Below are positions 7,469-15,629 of a DNA stretch of 64,000 bases, piece by piece. The DNA is from Ardenticatenaceae bacterium (GTDB lineage Bacteria > Chloroflexota > Anaerolineae > Promineifilales > Promineifilaceae). The notes below the pieces were generated by a model, which saw only the letters and a program-made list of their open reading frames with translations, was not told where the DNA came from and ran no database searches. Made by a program: the position numbers and the translations under genes. The number at the start of each line of letters is the position of its first letter. The stretch's first letter is position 1. Where the stretch lies: contig JACKCC010000006.1 of NCBI GenBank assembly GCA_020634245.1, forward strand, positions 372,001 to 436,000. Reading direction: 5' to 3'.

Positions 7469-9364
7469 CTAACGCACAATTGTCAGCGAGGCGCTGGTTT
7501 CCGCGTTAGCATCTGGTTGATATTCTAATTCGGCGTGGGTAACGCCGGTGATGGTGGCTTCATAACGGCCGGGCTGGCGGGTACGCAGGCGGAAGGTGAT
7601 GATGCCGCTGTCATCGGTGACGCCGCTGTCGGCGACGAGGCTGCCGCCGGGGGTTTCAATGGTGAGGGCGACGTCGGCGCCGGTTACCGGTACGCCAAAT
7701 TCATCGACGATGGTAACGGCCGTGTACAAGTTAAAATTCTTGCCTTGCAGCGTATAGCTCATATCGATGCCGGCCGCATGCATTGCCGTGCCGCTGCTTG
7801 CTTGCAGCAAATCCAGCGCATCCCTGGCTTGCACCAAACCGAATCCATAGTGGACATCGCGGCCGGGATCACCCAAATCCAGCGCCGTTTCCTGCATGGC
7901 CAATCGGATGGCCTCATTCGACCAGGCGGGATTGGCGCTCCAGATGAGTGCGGCTACGGCCGAGACGTGCGGCGTGGCCATCGACGTGCCATCCCATGCT
8001 TCATAACCACTGGCTGGATAATCCCATAGATGCCGGACAACACTTTCCAATCCGATGGCATTGGCGGCGAGCAGTTGGCCATCTTCCTGGCTGATGTTAA
8101 TCGCCGGAATATCGGAGCTGTTGCCATCGCCCAAGGTAGCCCAGAAATTACCCGGTTCGTTGTTATAAATGACCACAGCTATGCCGCCGCTGTTTTGTAC
8201 GTTCATTACTTTGTCATAAAAGCTGATGTCGCCGCGCTCGCACAGGACAACCTGGCCGGCCCAATCACCGGTGGTTGTGCATAGAGCGCCATCTGCCAGA
8301 AGGCCGGTAGCTGTGCCATAGACACTGTACTCAACGCCGCGCGCGGCATAAGTGCTGCCATCCACGGTGACGTCATCGGTAGCTTTGTAAGAAGTCGTGC
8401 TTAACACCTCCACGCCCGGTGCAGCTAACTCAACAGCGTCATTGAATTGCGAGAAGTCAGCGACGACATTGTCGCTGTCTACTGCGGCTACAGAGACGAC
8501 GGAAGGATAGGAGGCGGGGTAATGATATTCTTCGATGCCATCGTTGCTGGCGGCGCCGATGGAGAGGATGCCTCGTTCATACAGTCCGGCAAAGGCACTT
8601 TCTTCTTTGCTGTTAGCCTGGGTACCGCTCAGGCTCATGCTGATGACGTTGGCCCCAGCCTCTTCACAGGCGTAGGCGGCGGCAACCAGGTCGGAACTGT
8701 GGGCTTTGGAAACCCAGAGGCCGTCAAAGTCGAAGATTTTGACGATGAACAGGTCTACGCCGGGGGCGACGCCAACGACGCCGATTTCATTGTCGATGCC
8801 GACGATGGTTCCGGCGACGTGGCTGCCATGGCTGTTGCCGTCATCGGTGAACAGCTCGCCATCAATTTGGGAGACACCATCCACATCGTCAGGCAGGTCT
8901 TCGTGGCCAGGGTAGTAGCCAGTGTCGATGATGCAGACTTTGCGATTGGCGCCGTTGTAACCTTCAGCCCAGACTTCGGGGGCTTGCACGGCCGTTACCC
9001 CATACGGAACCACCTGTGCCAATGTTTGCAGTTGGGCGGCTGCCGAAACCCCGGCGGCTGGCCCGGCCAGATAACGCGGCGCATCCGGTTCCACGCTGAC
9101 CACGTTGGGGTTGTGCGCGATACCCTTCAGTGCCGCTTCTGGCAGGGTGACGGCAAAGCTGTTTAATTGGGCAAATTCATGATGGAATTGAGCGCCAGCG
9201 CGGGCCAGCGCATTGTGGGCTGCATCCTTGTGCCCGGCGGCATATTCGACGTAGACGCGTACTTGTGCCTCGTTATTGACTCCGGCAACGGCCGTCATCG
9301 GCACAGCGACGAGTAAAATCAACAAAATAATCATACCTAAGCGGCGAATGGGTGATTTGTTCAT
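7469..9364 (-). CDS. Secreted S8 subtilisin-like protease with PA domain
   Basis: A 631-residue secreted serine endopeptidase. A signal peptide (RRLGMIILLILLVAVPMTAVA) is followed by an I9-type propeptide (about 33-100). The catalytic triad is Asp147 (IIDTGYYPGHED), His179 (NSHGSHVAGT) and Ser461 (DGTSMATPHVSA). A protease-associated (PA) domain at about 335-440 is inserted before the Ser motif, as in lactocepin and plant subtilases. The C-terminal 100 residues form an Ig-like beta domain (VTGADVALTIETPGG). The ATG at 9364 is preceded by AAAGGAG; a longer upstream frame lacks a signal at its start. It probably degrades extracellular protein. It is convergent with leuS and has a 500-base leader region upstream. 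Confidence 0.92.
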   Translation of the reverse strand: MNKSPIRRLGMIILLILLVAVPMTAVAGVNNEAQVRVYVEYAAGHKDAAHNALARAGAQFHHEFAQLNSFAVTLPEAALKGIAHNPNVVSVEPDAPRYLAGPAAGVSAAAQLQTLAQVVPYGVTAVQAPEVWAEGYNGANRKVCIIDTGYYPGHEDLPDDVDGVSQIDGELFTDDGNSHGSHVAGTIVGIDNEIGVVGVAPGVDLFIVKIFDFDGLWVSKAHSSDLVAAAYACEEAGANVISMSLSGTQANSKEESAFAGLYERGILSIGAASNDGIEEYHYPASYPSVVSVAAVDSDNVVADFSQFNDAVELAAPGVEVLSTTSYKATDDVTVDGSTYAARGVEYSVYGTATGLLADGALCTTTGDWAGQVVLCERGDISFYDKVMNVQNSGGIAVVIYNNEPGNFWATLGDGNSSDIPAINISQEDGQLLAANAIGLESVVRHLWDYPASGYEAWDGTSMATPHVSAVAALIWSANPAWSNEAIRLAMQETALDLGDPGRDVHYGFGLVQARDALDLLQASSGTAMHAAGIDMSYTLQGKNFNLYTAVTIVDEFGVPVTGADVALTIETPGGSLVADSGVTDDSGIITFRLRTRQPGRYEATITGVTHAELEYQPDANAETSASLTIVR

Positions 9365-9864
9365 TACAGTTTTTCTCCTTTGAATGGGTGTTACGTTGGT
9401 GTCAGTTTGGTTCCAAACGGGCGCATACCCCACGTAACTCAAATTTTCATCCAGTACGTGATTGACCAATGGTGATATGATTTTGGGCGATAGTTCTCTC
9501 CTTTTGGCAGTGCATTGGGAGAAAAGTCTTGACTTCCTTAATTAGATGGCTCCCACCAATCCAAAGCAAACCATGCAGATGTCTGCCATGATCTGTCAGG
9601 TTTTTGAATCAATTGCTTCGGCTCCACATCCCCCACTGCTGGCTAAATAGCCAGACTGTTTGGGGATTTAAGGATAGGATAGCAAATCTTTTTTCCTGGC
9701 ACAAGTACTTTTTGTTTAAATTTGGTTCAGGTTAGTAGTTCAAGCCAAATTGGCAAAACGGCCCGCCATCGTTACTGTTTCACATTCCAGATTGTTTCCA
9801 AAATCAAGATTGGGCCATTTTTGATCATGCTCAGGCGAAAAAATGGCCCAATCTCTATAAGACA
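9365..9864 (-). other. Long untranslated region upstream of the S8 protease
   Basis: I see no gene here. On the minus strand it holds a compound stem-loop at 9667-9628 (outer ATCCCC/GGGGAT, inner CTGGCTA/TAGCCAG), then hairpin-prone GACAGATC..GGCAGA-CATCTGC segments (about 9599-9570), then the Shine-Dalgarno of the protease. I tested it by eye against TPP, SAM, FMN, cobalamin and cyclic dinucleotide riboswitch consensus strings and found no match. The low end holds the terminator of the neighbouring hydrolase. Confidence 0.5.
9807..9854 (-). terminator. Terminator of the minus-strand hydrolase
   Basis: Sixteen-base perfect arms (9807-9822 and 9839-9854) read AGATTGGGCCATTTTT and its complement. 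The T-rich inner part is shared with the stem, so the hairpin works in both directions. Confidence 0.85.
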
Positions 9865-10677
9865 TCAATCTACCCGCGCCGCCAGCCACTCATGAATCGT
9901 TTTAACCGCTTCCGCTGATCGCTTTTCCATCATGATATTATGCCCGGCTTCGGCGATGGGGACGTAGGCTGCCCCGTAATAGGCGGCCGATTTCCTCTCG
10001 CCAGCTTCCGGGATAAGCGTGTCAGCTTCCCCGGCCAGCCAGAGCAGCGGTGTTTTGATTTGCGCGGCCGGCTGCCAGAACAGCGGATTGTATTGCAGTA
10101 ATACCCACAACGATTCCGGCCCTAACCGGTCATATAGTTCTTGAGGTGATAGGACAGCCCCTTCATGGATAAACATTTGCGCTGCCCGAAATGGGTTTCG
10201 TACCAATGGGGCAGTGGTCAGATGGAGCAGACAGCGGACAAAACCGGCCGGATCGCGGGGAATGGTTTGTAGGATTGGCCCGATCATGCTGTGCGACAGC
10301 CAGGGGGCAACCAGGACGGCTGCTGGCAAATCATCATATTTCTTTAAATGCCACTGCGTGAGTGCGCCACCCATGCTGTGGCCCATCAACACCGGCTTGC
10401 GCGGCTGGCGGTTAATCTCGGCTTGCAAGAATTCCAGGTAGTAGCCCAGCGTACACCAGCGGATGGGGCGCTGGACGGGTGAACCAGCATGGCCGGGCAG
10501 GCTGTGGGCATGGCTTTCCCAGCCCCATTCGGCCAATTGGGCCTGCCAATTCTGCCAGCACCAGGCGCCGTGCCACATGCCGTGCTGCATGACGATGGGT
10601 GTCTCAAACCGGCGTTGGTGCGGGTGGTAGACGATACGCTCGATGCCGTTTTCGATGGAATGGGTAATGTCGTACAT
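9865..10677 (-). CDS. Alpha/beta hydrolase (lysophospholipase/esterase-like)
   Basis: A 270-residue alpha/beta hydrolase. It has the oxyanion motif MQHGMWHGAWCW (residues 30-41), the nucleophile elbow LMGHSMGGAL with Ser101, the acid in WLAGEADTLIPEAG, and the base His in IAEAGHNIMME. HGMWHGAWCW resembles plant-type methylesterase/hydroxynitrile lyase and RsbQ-like members, so an esterase or thioesterase role is more likely than epoxide hydrolysis. There is no signal peptide. It is followed by a perfect inverted-repeat terminator and separated from asnA upstream by a word-built palindrome. Confidence 0.85.
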   Translation of the reverse strand: MYDITHSIENGIERIVYHPHQRRFETPIVMQHGMWHGAWCWQNWQAQLAEWGWESHAHSLPGHAGSPVQRPIRWCTLGYYLEFLQAEINRQPRKPVLMGHSMGGALTQWHLKKYDDLPAAVLVAPWLSHSMIGPILQTIPRDPAGFVRCLLHLTTAPLVRNPFRAAQMFIHEGAVLSPQELYDRLGPESLWVLLQYNPLFWQPAAQIKTPLLWLAGEADTLIPEAGERKSAAYYGAAYVPIAEAGHNIMMEKRSAEAVKTIHEWLAARVD

Positions 10678-10698
10678 GCCTGTTCCTTTTTGTGCGTA

Positions 10699-10770
10699 TG
10701 CAAGTATGCGAGTGGCGGGTGGCGAGTTGCCAGCCTTTTACTTGCCACTTGCATACTTGCCACTTGCAAA
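10699..10770. repeat. GCAAGTATGCGAGTGGC-word palindrome
   Basis: The left arm has GCAAGTATGCGAGTGGCGGG and GGCGAGTTGC; the right arm has ACTTGCCACTTGC and ATACTTGCCACTTGC. They are imperfect inverted copies built of repeated nine-to-ten-base words. It lies between asnA and the hydrolase. Relatives occur at 21592, 31617 and 34411. Confidence 0.65.
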
Positions 10771-10781
10771 CTGTATTCGTC

Positions 10782-11924
10782 TTACTCTAACACAAAAATA
10801 TTCCGCTTGGCACACAAATCCTTCAAGATGTCCGGCCAGACGGTGACGCTGACTTCGCCCAGGTGGGCTTTGCGCAGCAGTGTCATCATGGTGCGTGATT
10901 GGCCGATGCCGCCGCCGATGCTGAGTGGAATTTCATCGTTCATGATCGCTTGATGGTAGGGCAGGTCAAGGAAGTGAAGCTGATTGGTGATTTCCAACTG
11001 CTGCACCAGTGTTTTTTTGTTGACGCGGACACCCATTGAGGACAGTTCGTGCCGCCGCCGCGTGACCGGGTTCCAGACCAGGATGTCGCCGTTCAAGCCG
11101 TGCATGGGACGGCCGTCAACAGAAACAGTCGGCGTGACCCAATCGTCGTAATCGGCGGCGCGCATTTCGTGCGGGTAGCCGTCGGCCAGTGTCCAGCCGA
11201 TGCCGTAGATGAAGATAGCCGGGTATTTTTGCAGAATAGATGTCTCCCGCTGTTTGCGCGGCAGGTCAGGGTACATATCCAGGATGTCCTCGGCATGCAA
11301 AAAGGTCAGTTCCTCCGGCAGGTTGGGATATTTGTCATTTTTAAGCTGCGGGAACAGTTCCTGGACGTGTCGCTCGGCACCCACCAATACCTTCCAGATT
11401 TTCTTGACGATATTCGTCAGGAAACCAAGATTACGGTCTGCGGCAGTGATAGCCCGCTCCCAATCCCACTGATCGACGTAGACGCTGTGGTCGTGGTCGA
11501 GGAAATAATCCTTGCGCACGGCGCGCATGTCGGTCAGCAGCCCTTCACCCGGCTCCATGTTGAACTGCTGCAACGCCATCCGCTTCCATTTGGTAGCGGC
11601 CTGAACCACTTCGGCATCAATCGGGTGTTGATTGTAATCGTTGGAAATATGGAAACCAATGGGTGTGCGTGAGCCGTCCCGGTCGAGATAATCGTTGACG
11701 CCGCTGTGGACATCGACGATGAACGGCACCTGTACCCGGATCAGGTTGAGTTCCTTGCACAAATTGGTTTCGATGTAATCTTTAGCGGCGTATAGGGCTA
11801 TTTGGGTTTCTTTGGGATCTAGCAGAGATTTGTAATCGTTGGGCAGGACTTTTTCCAAATCTTCGTAATTGCCGATGCCGGGGCCGGCTAAGTCGGCTTG
11901 TTTGTTGGCCGTTAAATCTGACAT
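10782..11924 (-). CDS. asnA: Aspartate-ammonia ligase
   Basis: A 380-residue enzyme that makes asparagine from aspartate, ammonia and ATP through an aspartyl-adenylate. The class II synthetase-like core shows FIVDVHSGVNDYL, DMRAVRKDYFLDHDHS and YVDQWDWE, and the ATP-binding C-terminal part has LSIGGGIGQSR followed by a conserved Arg-Lys. It is about 50 residues longer than E. coli AsnA; the extra length includes a central insertion with ILDMYPDLPRKQRE. The upstream 320 bases to pit contain no other gene. Assignment is firm from several family motifs. Confidence 0.93.
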   Translation of the reverse strand: MSDLTANKQADLAGPGIGNYEDLEKVLPNDYKSLLDPKETQIALYAAKDYIETNLCKELNLIRVQVPFIVDVHSGVNDYLDRDGSRTPIGFHISNDYNQHPIDAEVVQAATKWKRMALQQFNMEPGEGLLTDMRAVRKDYFLDHDHSVYVDQWDWERAITAADRNLGFLTNIVKKIWKVLVGAERHVQELFPQLKNDKYPNLPEELTFLHAEDILDMYPDLPRKQRETSILQKYPAIFIYGIGWTLADGYPHEMRAADYDDWVTPTVSVDGRPMHGLNGDILVWNPVTRRRHELSSMGVRVNKKTLVQQLEITNQLHFLDLPYHQAIMNDEIPLSIGGGIGQSRTMMTLLRKAHLGEVSVTVWPDILKDLCAKRNIFVLE

Positions 11925-12207
11925 GGTTGACTCTCCTATTATGTTCAGGTTGAAATAGTGAAAAGGCTGGCCGATTAAAGTAGGTTGAAGTGCTGTGGTG
12001 TGGCTCGTCCCAGCTTGTGTTATCAGCTACAGGATAGCGAGAAACGATCTGGTTTGTCAGGTGTCAAATGTCATTTTTTAAGCGGAATATTGTGCTACCT
12101 CAACAGAAAATGCAATCGACATAATCTTTCCCAGACTCTGTTCCGATGCAAAAATTGAAAAACCCTGCTTGCATTCCCGCTGACCCAGCCTTATACTTAT
12201 GAGTCCG

Positions 12208-12224
12208 TTAACAAACTGTTAACA
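12208..12224 (+). promoter_or_regulatory. Pho-box-like direct repeat
   Basis: TTAACA at 12208-12213 and again at 12219-12224 are spaced exactly 11 bases start to start, the arrangement bound by PhoP/PhoB-family regulators in Gram-positives. It is 22 bases before a phosphate transporter gene. The rest of 11925-12245 shows no other recognised feature. Confidence 0.55.
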
Positions 12225-12245
12225 AACTGAATGGATAGGTAATGT

Positions 12246-13235
12246 ATGAGTTCTGCCCTGATTATCCTGCTGATTACCGCGCTTTTGTTTGATTTTCTCA
12301 ACGGTTTTCACGACAGTTCCAATATTGTGGCTACGCCCATTGCATCGCGGGCGTTGTCACCGCGCAAAATCTTGTGGCTGGCCGCCATCGCTGAATTTGC
12401 CGGCCCATTTATCTTTGGTGTGGCCGTGGCCGAGACCATTGGCACCGGTCTGACAGACCCGCAAAATGTGACGATGCCGGTGGTGATTGCGGCGATGTTA
12501 GCGGCCGTTATCTGGAACATCGTCACCTGGTGGCTGGGAATACCATCCAGTTCATCCCATGCCCTGGTGGGCGGCGTGATTGGTGCAGTCACTGTCGGTG
12601 AGGGTATTGACGCGATTCAAGGTGCGGGCTTGATCAAGGTCTCGATAGCTTTGTTCTTATCGCCGGTGCTGGGCATTTTGTTCGGCTACTTGTTGATGAA
12701 TTTGACGCTGTTTCTGGCGCGAGGGGCTACCCCGCGTATCAATGGCTTTTTCAGGCGGGCGCAGTTGGTAACGGCCGTTGGCCTGGCCCTCAGTCATGGT
12801 GCAAATGATGCCCAAAAAACGATGGGCATCATTACCCTGGGGCTGCTGGTCAATGGCACGATTGATCAATTTGTTGTACCTACCTGGGTCATTGCGTTGA
12901 GCGCGGGAATGATTGCCCTGGGCACAGCCACCGGCGGCTGGCGGCTGATTCGAACCTTAGGTGGGCGTATTTACAAAATTCGGCCGGTGCATGGTTTTGT
13001 TTCCCAAATGGCCGGGGCCTCGATTATCCTGGGTGCGGCCCTGTTTGGCGGTCCGGTAAGCACGACGCAGGTGATGAGTTCGTCCATCATGGGTGCAGGA
13101 ACGGCCGAACGGTTGAGCAAAGTCCGCTGGCAAGTTGGCTCGGAAATGTTGGTAGCCTGGGTGTTAACCATCCCGATTTCGGCCATTGTGGCAGCGATAG
13201 TATATTTTCCATTAAATTGGTTGTTGGGGGGATAA
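12246..13235 (+). CDS. pit: Inorganic phosphate transporter, Pit family
   Basis: A 329-residue integral membrane protein of about ten helices that imports phosphate, probably with a cation. The two Pit signatures are present as inverted halves: DFLNGFHDSSNIVATPIASRAL near residues 16-37, and ALSHGANDAQKTMGIITLG near 181-199. It is followed after 24 bases by a DUF47/PhoU-like gene, the classic partner that modulates Pit. The Pho-box-like repeat upstream suggests induction by phosphate limitation, which is inference. The length fits the shorter Pit group. Confidence 0.93.
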   Translation: MSSALIILLITALLFDFLNGFHDSSNIVATPIASRALSPRKILWLAAIAEFAGPFIFGVAVAETIGTGLTDPQNVTMPVVIAAMLAAVIWNIVTWWLGIPSSSSHALVGGVIGAVTVGEGIDAIQGAGLIKVSIALFLSPVLGILFGYLLMNLTLFLARGATPRINGFFRRAQLVTAVGLALSHGANDAQKTMGIITLGLLVNGTIDQFVVPTWVIALSAGMIALGTATGGWRLIRTLGGRIYKIRPVHGFVSQMAGASIILGAALFGGPVSTTQVMSSSIMGAGTAERLSKVRWQVGSEMLVAWVLTIPISAIVAAIVYFPLNWLLGG

Positions 13236-13259
13236 TTTCATGAGGTATGAAATCAGATT

Positions 13260-13889
13260 ATGGAATGGTTGAAACGATTTCTGAAACCTAAACAAAGCAA
13301 TTTTATCCAGATGCTCATTGAACAGGGTGAATATGCCGTAATGAGCGTGGAAGCGCTGCAAGCCTATTTTCGCAAGCAGAGTGACAAAAAAAGCACCAGG
13401 GCGCGTCAGGTCGAAAAGGAAGCTGACGAAGTCCAGCGTATTTTGGTCAATGAATTGCAGCAAACTTTTGTCACACCCATTGACCGGGAAGATATTTTTT
13501 CCCTTTCGCGGGCGATTGATAATTTTATTGACTATGTTTACGATACGGTTGAGGAGTTGGAGATATTTGAAATTGGTGCTTCCGAGGCCGTTTCAGATAT
13601 TGCAGTGATGCTTTTGGAGATGGCCAATGAACTGCTGCTGGCTTTGCAGCGGCTCCTGGATCATCCTGGCGTTGCCTCGGAACATGCTCGGCGGATGAAA
13701 GCGCTGGAGAACGAGGTTGAGAACGCTTATCGTCATAATTTGGCCAAACTGTTTCAGGGGCCGGAAAATATTCATCAGGTGATGGACATTTTGAAAATGC
13801 GCGAGGTGCTGCGTCACCTTTCCAATGCCGCCGACCAGGGAGACAGGGCGGCTGACATTATTATGGATATTGTGGTGAAGTGGAGTTGA
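13260..13889 (+). CDS. DUF47 family PhoU-like phosphate transport regulator
   Basis: A 209-residue all-helical cytoplasmic protein of the DUF47/TIGR00153 family, related to PhoU. It shows the pattern QVEKEADEVQRILVNELQQTFVTPIDREDIFSL (D/E-rich metal-binding helix) near residues 56-85 and EVENAYRHNLAKLF near 155-168. These proteins sit next to Pit transporters and are thought to control their activity. It starts 24 bases after pit and is followed 11 bases later by the YihY gene, giving a three-gene unit. Confidence 0.9.
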   Translation: MEWLKRFLKPKQSNFIQMLIEQGEYAVMSVEALQAYFRKQSDKKSTRARQVEKEADEVQRILVNELQQTFVTPIDREDIFSLSRAIDNFIDYVYDTVEELEIFEIGASEAVSDIAVMLLEMANELLLALQRLLDHPGVASEHARRMKALENEVENAYRHNLAKLFQGPENIHQVMDILKMREVLRHLSNAADQGDRAADIIMDIVVKWS

Positions 13890-13900
13890 TGGAATGCTGA

Positions 13901-14794
13901 ATGATGAATGGGAAGGTGATTGGAGGGCTGTTGCGGGAAACGGCCGTTGGCTTTAGCAAGCGCAATGGTTCTACATTGGCAGCGGCGATTGCGTACCAGA
14001 CACTTTTTTCGATTGCGCCCCTGCTTGTTATTGCCGTTGCTGTAGCCGGCTGGGTGTTTGGCGAGCAGGCGGTAGCTGGGGAATTGGTATCGCAAATTGA
14101 AGGAGTGGTGGGGCCGGAAACGGCCGTACTCATTCAAAACTTGATCAGCAGCGCCAGCCAGGGTTCATCGGGGACGATTGCCACATTCATCAGCGTCATC
14201 ATTATGTTTTTCGGTGCGTCCGGCCTGTTTGGACAAATTAAGGTGGCGCTGAACCAGATTTGGGATGTTGCCCCGCCGCCAACTGAAACCGGTTTGCAAG
14301 GCGTGATTCAGGCGGTTAAATCGAAGCTGCTGGCTTTTTTGCTGGTGATATTGATTGGCGTGCTTTTGCTGGTGCTGCTGGCAGTGACGACGGTTCTCTC
14401 GGCGTTGGGCGGTTATCTGAGCGGCTGGTGGGTTGGTGGTTTGCTGCCGGTGTTGAATAACGTGGTGTTGATTGGGGCAACGGCCGTTCTCTTTGCCATC
14501 ATTTTTCGCATCCTGCCTGACGCGGAAGTGGCCTGGCGGGATGTCGGGCTGGGGGCTTTGGTCACGGCCGTACTCTTTGGTCTGGGTGAATACTTGATTG
14601 GCCTCTACTTGTCCCGAACCTCGGCCGGTTCGACGTATGGCGCGGCCGGATCACTGGTCGTGGCCCTGCTCTGGGTCTACTATTCGGCTCAGATTTTCCT
14701 GTTTGGGGCGGAGTTTACCCAGGTATATGCCAATAAATTTGGGTCGCGGGTTGTGTCGGAGGCGGAGGAAACGGCCGTTCCCCCAATCCACTAA
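13901..14794 (+). CDS. YihY/virulence factor BrkB family membrane protein
   Basis: A 297-residue membrane protein with about six helices. It has the N-terminal family signature RNGSTLAAAIAYQTLFSIAPLLVIAVA and the later FGASGLFGQIKVALNQIWDV and SAGSTYGAAGSLVVALLWVYYSAQIFLFGAEFTQVYA. The family was once linked to RNase BN by mistake; its true function is unclear, possibly membrane transport or envelope maintenance. Start codons are paired at 13901 and 13904. It contains five ACGGCCGT octamers, one of the densest runs in the window. Confidence 0.9.
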   Translation: MMNGKVIGGLLRETAVGFSKRNGSTLAAAIAYQTLFSIAPLLVIAVAVAGWVFGEQAVAGELVSQIEGVVGPETAVLIQNLISSASQGSSGTIATFISVIIMFFGASGLFGQIKVALNQIWDVAPPPTETGLQGVIQAVKSKLLAFLLVILIGVLLLVLLAVTTVLSALGGYLSGWWVGGLLPVLNNVVLIGATAVLFAIIFRILPDAEVAWRDVGLGALVTAVLFGLGEYLIGLYLSRTSAGSTYGAAGSLVVALLWVYYSAQIFLFGAEFTQVYANKFGSRVVSEAEETAVPPIH

Positions 14795-14897
14795 ATCTTG
14801 CTCCGGCTGCGGTTCAAATACCGCCTGATTTATGCTACAATGTACCCATTGCATTGATTCAATCAGGCTACGTCGCGTGTAGCTACAGGAGCAGCCA

Positions 14898-15590
14898 ATG
14901 ACCCTATTTCTGGAAACCGATTCACTGCCAGTTACCGCCTGGGAGGGGTATCTGGAGCCGCTGGGCGAAGCCCTGCGTGGCGGCGGCCCGCTGCCCCGTG
15001 TTTCCCTGGGCGAACCCGCCACCTGGAATGTCGCTGCCGCTTTGCAAAGCGAACTGGGGAAGACCTGGACGCCGCCCGATCCGGCCCTGGTCTATACCCT
15101 CATCCGCCTCAGTTGTACCCTGCACCCGCCCAATGACCGGGGTTCCCGTTACACCGAAGTTCGTCTGGATGCGCCGCTGCGCGTCCTCAACGGGCCGGGC
15201 CAGGCTCTGGCCCACGACCTTTTCCCCATGCAGCAAACCGTTCAGGACACCGGCAAAATCGCCGTGGGGCTGAACCCGAAACTGAAATTCGCCAAAGCCA
15301 TCGACGTGGAACTACTGGAAGTCGGCGTCGAGAAGAATTACGCCGCCACGTTCCCGGTGGTGCAGGCCTATGGGCTGGGCGAAGCCAACCCGTATTGGCT
15401 TTTTCGGGACCACGACCAGTTCCCGCTGCAAGGCAGCCAGAAGGTTTACCTGCTGGCCGCCGCCCCGCCGGACGCCCGCCTGCGCCTCCACCTGCGGTTG
15501 GCGGCTGCCGTCAAGCCCCGCCGCTGGGATATTGTACGTTACGGTTTGCCGCCAACGGCCGTTACCCGCCTGACCTTTGACATCCAGTAG
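14898..15590 (+). CDS. Companion protein of the CHAT-STAND locus, unknown function
   Basis: A 230-residue protein, beta-rich by inspection, with no membrane helix and no motif I recognise. It begins MTLFLETDSLPVTAWEGYLEPLGEALRGG and contains EVRLDAPLRVLN, FPVVQAYGLGEANPYWLF and a C-terminal VTRLTFDIQ. An AGGAG lies just before the ATG. It lies 39 bases upstream of the CHAT protease/STAND gene on the same strand, so the two are almost surely co-transcribed, and both end in the same GC-rich style. In such loci the small upstream protein may be a substrate, sensor or inhibitor of the caspase-like protease. That role is inferred from position only. Confidence 0.65.
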   Translation: MTLFLETDSLPVTAWEGYLEPLGEALRGGGPLPRVSLGEPATWNVAAALQSELGKTWTPPDPALVYTLIRLSCTLHPPNDRGSRYTEVRLDAPLRVLNGPGQALAHDLFPMQQTVQDTGKIAVGLNPKLKFAKAIDVELLEVGVEKNYAATFPVVQAYGLGEANPYWLFRDHDQFPLQGSQKVYLLAAAPPDARLRLHLRLAAAVKPRRWDIVRYGLPPTAVTRLTFDIQ

Positions 15591-15629
15591 GGCGAATTGC
15601 CAATTCGCCGCAGCCAATAAGGAATCATC

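Noticed and set aside
9365..9864. Known riboswitch before the S8 protease
   Set aside because: No TPP, SAM, FMN, cobalamin or cyclic dinucleotide consensus could be matched; only generic hairpins are seen.
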